Assembly (NCBI RefSeq): GCF_000701425.1
Contig: NZ_JNIW01000025.1
Location: 1 to 55,339, forward strand
Length of the DNA stretch: 55,339 nucleotides
Source: Deinococcus frigens DSM 12807
GTDB taxonomy: Bacteria; Deinococcota; Deinococci; Deinococcales; Deinococcaceae
Reading direction: 5' to 3'
In this document: positions 51,814 to 55,339 of the stretch, piece by piece
How the letters are laid out: each line of letters opens with the position of its first letter
How positions within the stretch are numbered: position 1 is the first letter of the stretch
Translations under genes and position numbers: made by a program
Notes under the pieces: generated by a model
The model's input: only the letters and a program-made list of their open reading frames with translations
Database searches by the model: none
Told to the model about the DNA's origin: nothing

Positions 51814-52255
51814 GCTGCTGAGCAACCGCTGGTTGTGGACGGCGGTGCTGGCCTCCACGGGCGCGCAGCTTTTTAAGGTGCTGCTGATCTTGCTGATCGA
51901 GCGTCGCTGGCGGCCCGCCGCCGTCATGGAAACCGGCGGCATGCCCAGCAGCCACAGCGCGATGGTCTCCGCCCTGACCACCGGCGTCGGTCTCTCTGAA
52001 GGCGTGGGCAGCGCGCTCTTTGCCATCAGCTCCGTTTTCGCCCTGATCGTCATGTACGACGCCACCGGCGTCCGCCACGCCAGCGGCCAGCAGGGCGCAC
52101 TGCTCAACGAGCTGATCAGCGAACTGCGCGACGTGGTGCGCGCGGGCTTCGCGCCCCTGCCGGTGCGGGTGCTGCTGGGCCACACCTATCTGGAGGTGCT
52201 GGTGGGCACCCTGCTGGGCATCGGTGCGGGCTTCCTGGCCTTCCGGGTGCTTTAG
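51797..52255 (+). CDS. divergent PAP2 (DUF212, YuiD-like) membrane protein
   Basis: 152 aa with four or five membrane segments. The family signatures are METGGMPSSHSAMVSAL, LIVMYDATGVRHASGQQGALLNEL and LLGHTYLEVLVGTLLGIGAG, which contain the phosphatase-like Ser-His and Asp-Arg positions. Biochemical activity is unproven. The GTG start lies inside folD, so translation is coupled. Confidence 0.92.
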
Positions 52256-52304
52256 GAACAGCAATCAGCGGCAGGGTGGGGGAGTGGCGGGCCTGCCCGC
52301 TCTC

Positions 52305-52538
52305 TCAACGGCGGCTTCTCCTGCCTCCCACTGCGCGCTCTGCCTGACCGAGCAGAAAGTCAAAGGCGCGGTCCCGTTTGCGCGCCTTGATGTACTTGCC
52401 GCGTTTGGTCTTCTGGGAGCGGCGCAGTAGGCCGATGACCTGAAGTGCAATCGGCGCGTAGATCAGCAGTTTGCTCAGGCTGAACTTCGGAGCCTGGCTG
52501 GAGCTGCCCTTGACGGTGCGGGTGCGGGTGGTTTTCAT
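52305..52538 (-). CDS. small basic hypothetical protein
   Basis: 77 aa, strongly basic at both ends with one hydrophobic stretch (LSKLLIYAPIALQVIGLL), so perhaps a single-pass membrane peptide with a nucleic-acid-like basic tail. GGAGG lies 2-6 nt before the ATG. It sits between two plus-strand genes. No family recognised. Confidence 0.6.
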   Translation of the reverse strand: MKTTRTRTVKGSSSQAPKFSLSKLLIYAPIALQVIGLLRRSQKTKRGKYIKARKRDRAFDFLLGQAERAVGGRRSRR

Positions 52539-52634
52539 GCCTCCATTACGCTATTTCTCCCCCTGGAGTTGCTGAGAATATGGAGTTGCTGAGAATATGG
52601 TGGAGGTCTGACCTGTCAGCCCCCCTCGCTCACC

Positions 52635-52662
52635 CTTGACCGGGCCACCGCCGCGCTAGCCT
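52635..52662 (+). promoter_or_regulatory. promoter of priA
   Basis: CTTGAC/TTGACC (52635-52641) and TAGCCT (52657-52662) are 15-16 bp apart. The -10 box ends 7 nt before the GTG start, a leaderless arrangement. Confidence 0.55.
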
Positions 52663-52669
52663 GCGGGAT

Positions 52670-55186
<2,517 letters not shown>

Positions 55187-55194
55187 ATATAAAT

Positions 55195-55339
55195 GGCTCA
55201 TCCTGGATTCCAGGGAGCTATGTCAGCCCTGGTCATCTATCGGCATGCTGAGTCTCATCCAGCTCCTGGACGACGAAAAGTGTTTTGAAGTGGTGCGGCA
55301 ACTTCGTTGGCCTGATGGTGTGATGTGCCCACACTGCCA
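55195..55339 (+). mobile_element. left end of an IS1595-family insertion sequence (cut by window edge)
   Basis: The region begins GGCTCATCC directly after AT-rich ATATAAAT (55187-55194), a possible 8-bp target duplication abutting the priA stop codon. A transposase start follows at 55245. The right end is outside the window, so boundary and duplication cannot be verified. Confidence 0.65.
55245..55339 (+). CDS. IS1595-family transposase, N-terminal fragment
   Basis: The first 31 codons read MLSLIQLLDDEKCFEVVRQL followed by RWPDGVMCPHC. This is the start of the zinc-ribbon domain (CPxC) that opens IS1595-family transposases. The gene runs off the window. The transposase acts on its own element ends and has no relation to priA. 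Confidence 0.8.
   Translation, partial: MLSLIQLLDDEKCFEVVRQLRWPDGVMCPHC

Overview
This high-GC chromosomal segment looks like a Deinococcus species. The PriA is a Deinococcus-type pseudohelicase, lysine synthesis uses a LysW-type aminotransferase (lysJ), an archaeal-type second aspartyl-tRNA synthetase (aspS2) is present, and short non-coding intergenic repeats occur. At least 26 start codons lie only 5-8 nt after a TANNNT -10 box, the leaderless-mRNA signature common in Deinococcus. Most of the window is housekeeping, with small accessory insertions.

Layout. 0.1-9.3 kb: amino-acid ABC permease, first mobile-repeat copy, pnp, a probable gene remnant, a TetR regulator, a lipoprotein 5'-nucleotidase, malQ and a cobalamin adenosyltransferase. 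9.5-13.4 kb: a MocR/PdxR-like regulator diverges from a cupin-GNAT-PNPOx-like-EamA operon, and the two -10 boxes overlap. 13.5-23 kb: lysJ, a VanW-domain protein, second repeat copy, CoxG-like protein, nucleotidyltransferase, DUF402 protein and a U32 peptidase-family protein (RlhA-like). 23-28 kb: ankyrin protein, aspS2 behind an Asn-codon leader peptide and attenuator, an SlyD-like FKBP, moeA, and a membrane-protein/XRE pair. 28-36 kb: beta-oxidation genes (fadN-like, thiolase) with an alpha/beta hydrolase and an AT-rich orphan, then a gluzincin-type protease and a TauE exporter. 36-43 kb: MocA-like nucleotidyltransferase, TrmA/RlmD-type methyltransferase, a lipoprotein flanked by inverted repeat elements, a DUF2975/HTH pair, a HAD phosphatase, an AT-rich AlbA_2 gene, acpS and a fused MntA-HepT-like protein. 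43-55 kb: aldo/keto reductase-nucleotidyltransferase-RidA operon, N-formylglutamate amidohydrolase, BMP-family binding protein, ligA, the asp23-nusB-folD-DUF212 operon, priA and the left end of an IS1595-family element.

The strongest regulatory find lies upstream of aspS2 (23779-23953). A leaderless 14-residue peptide, MFAAALNNSDNDPR, is followed by mutually exclusive antiterminator and terminator hairpins. In D. radiodurans AspRS2 charges tRNA-Asn with Asp for transamidation, the only known route to asparagine there, so Asn-codon stalling would be direct feedback control of asparagine synthesis. Also notable are two mosaic families of mobile repeats that share an optional ~41-nt hairpin module with compensatory base changes, and a single-chain nucleotidyltransferase-HEPN protein.
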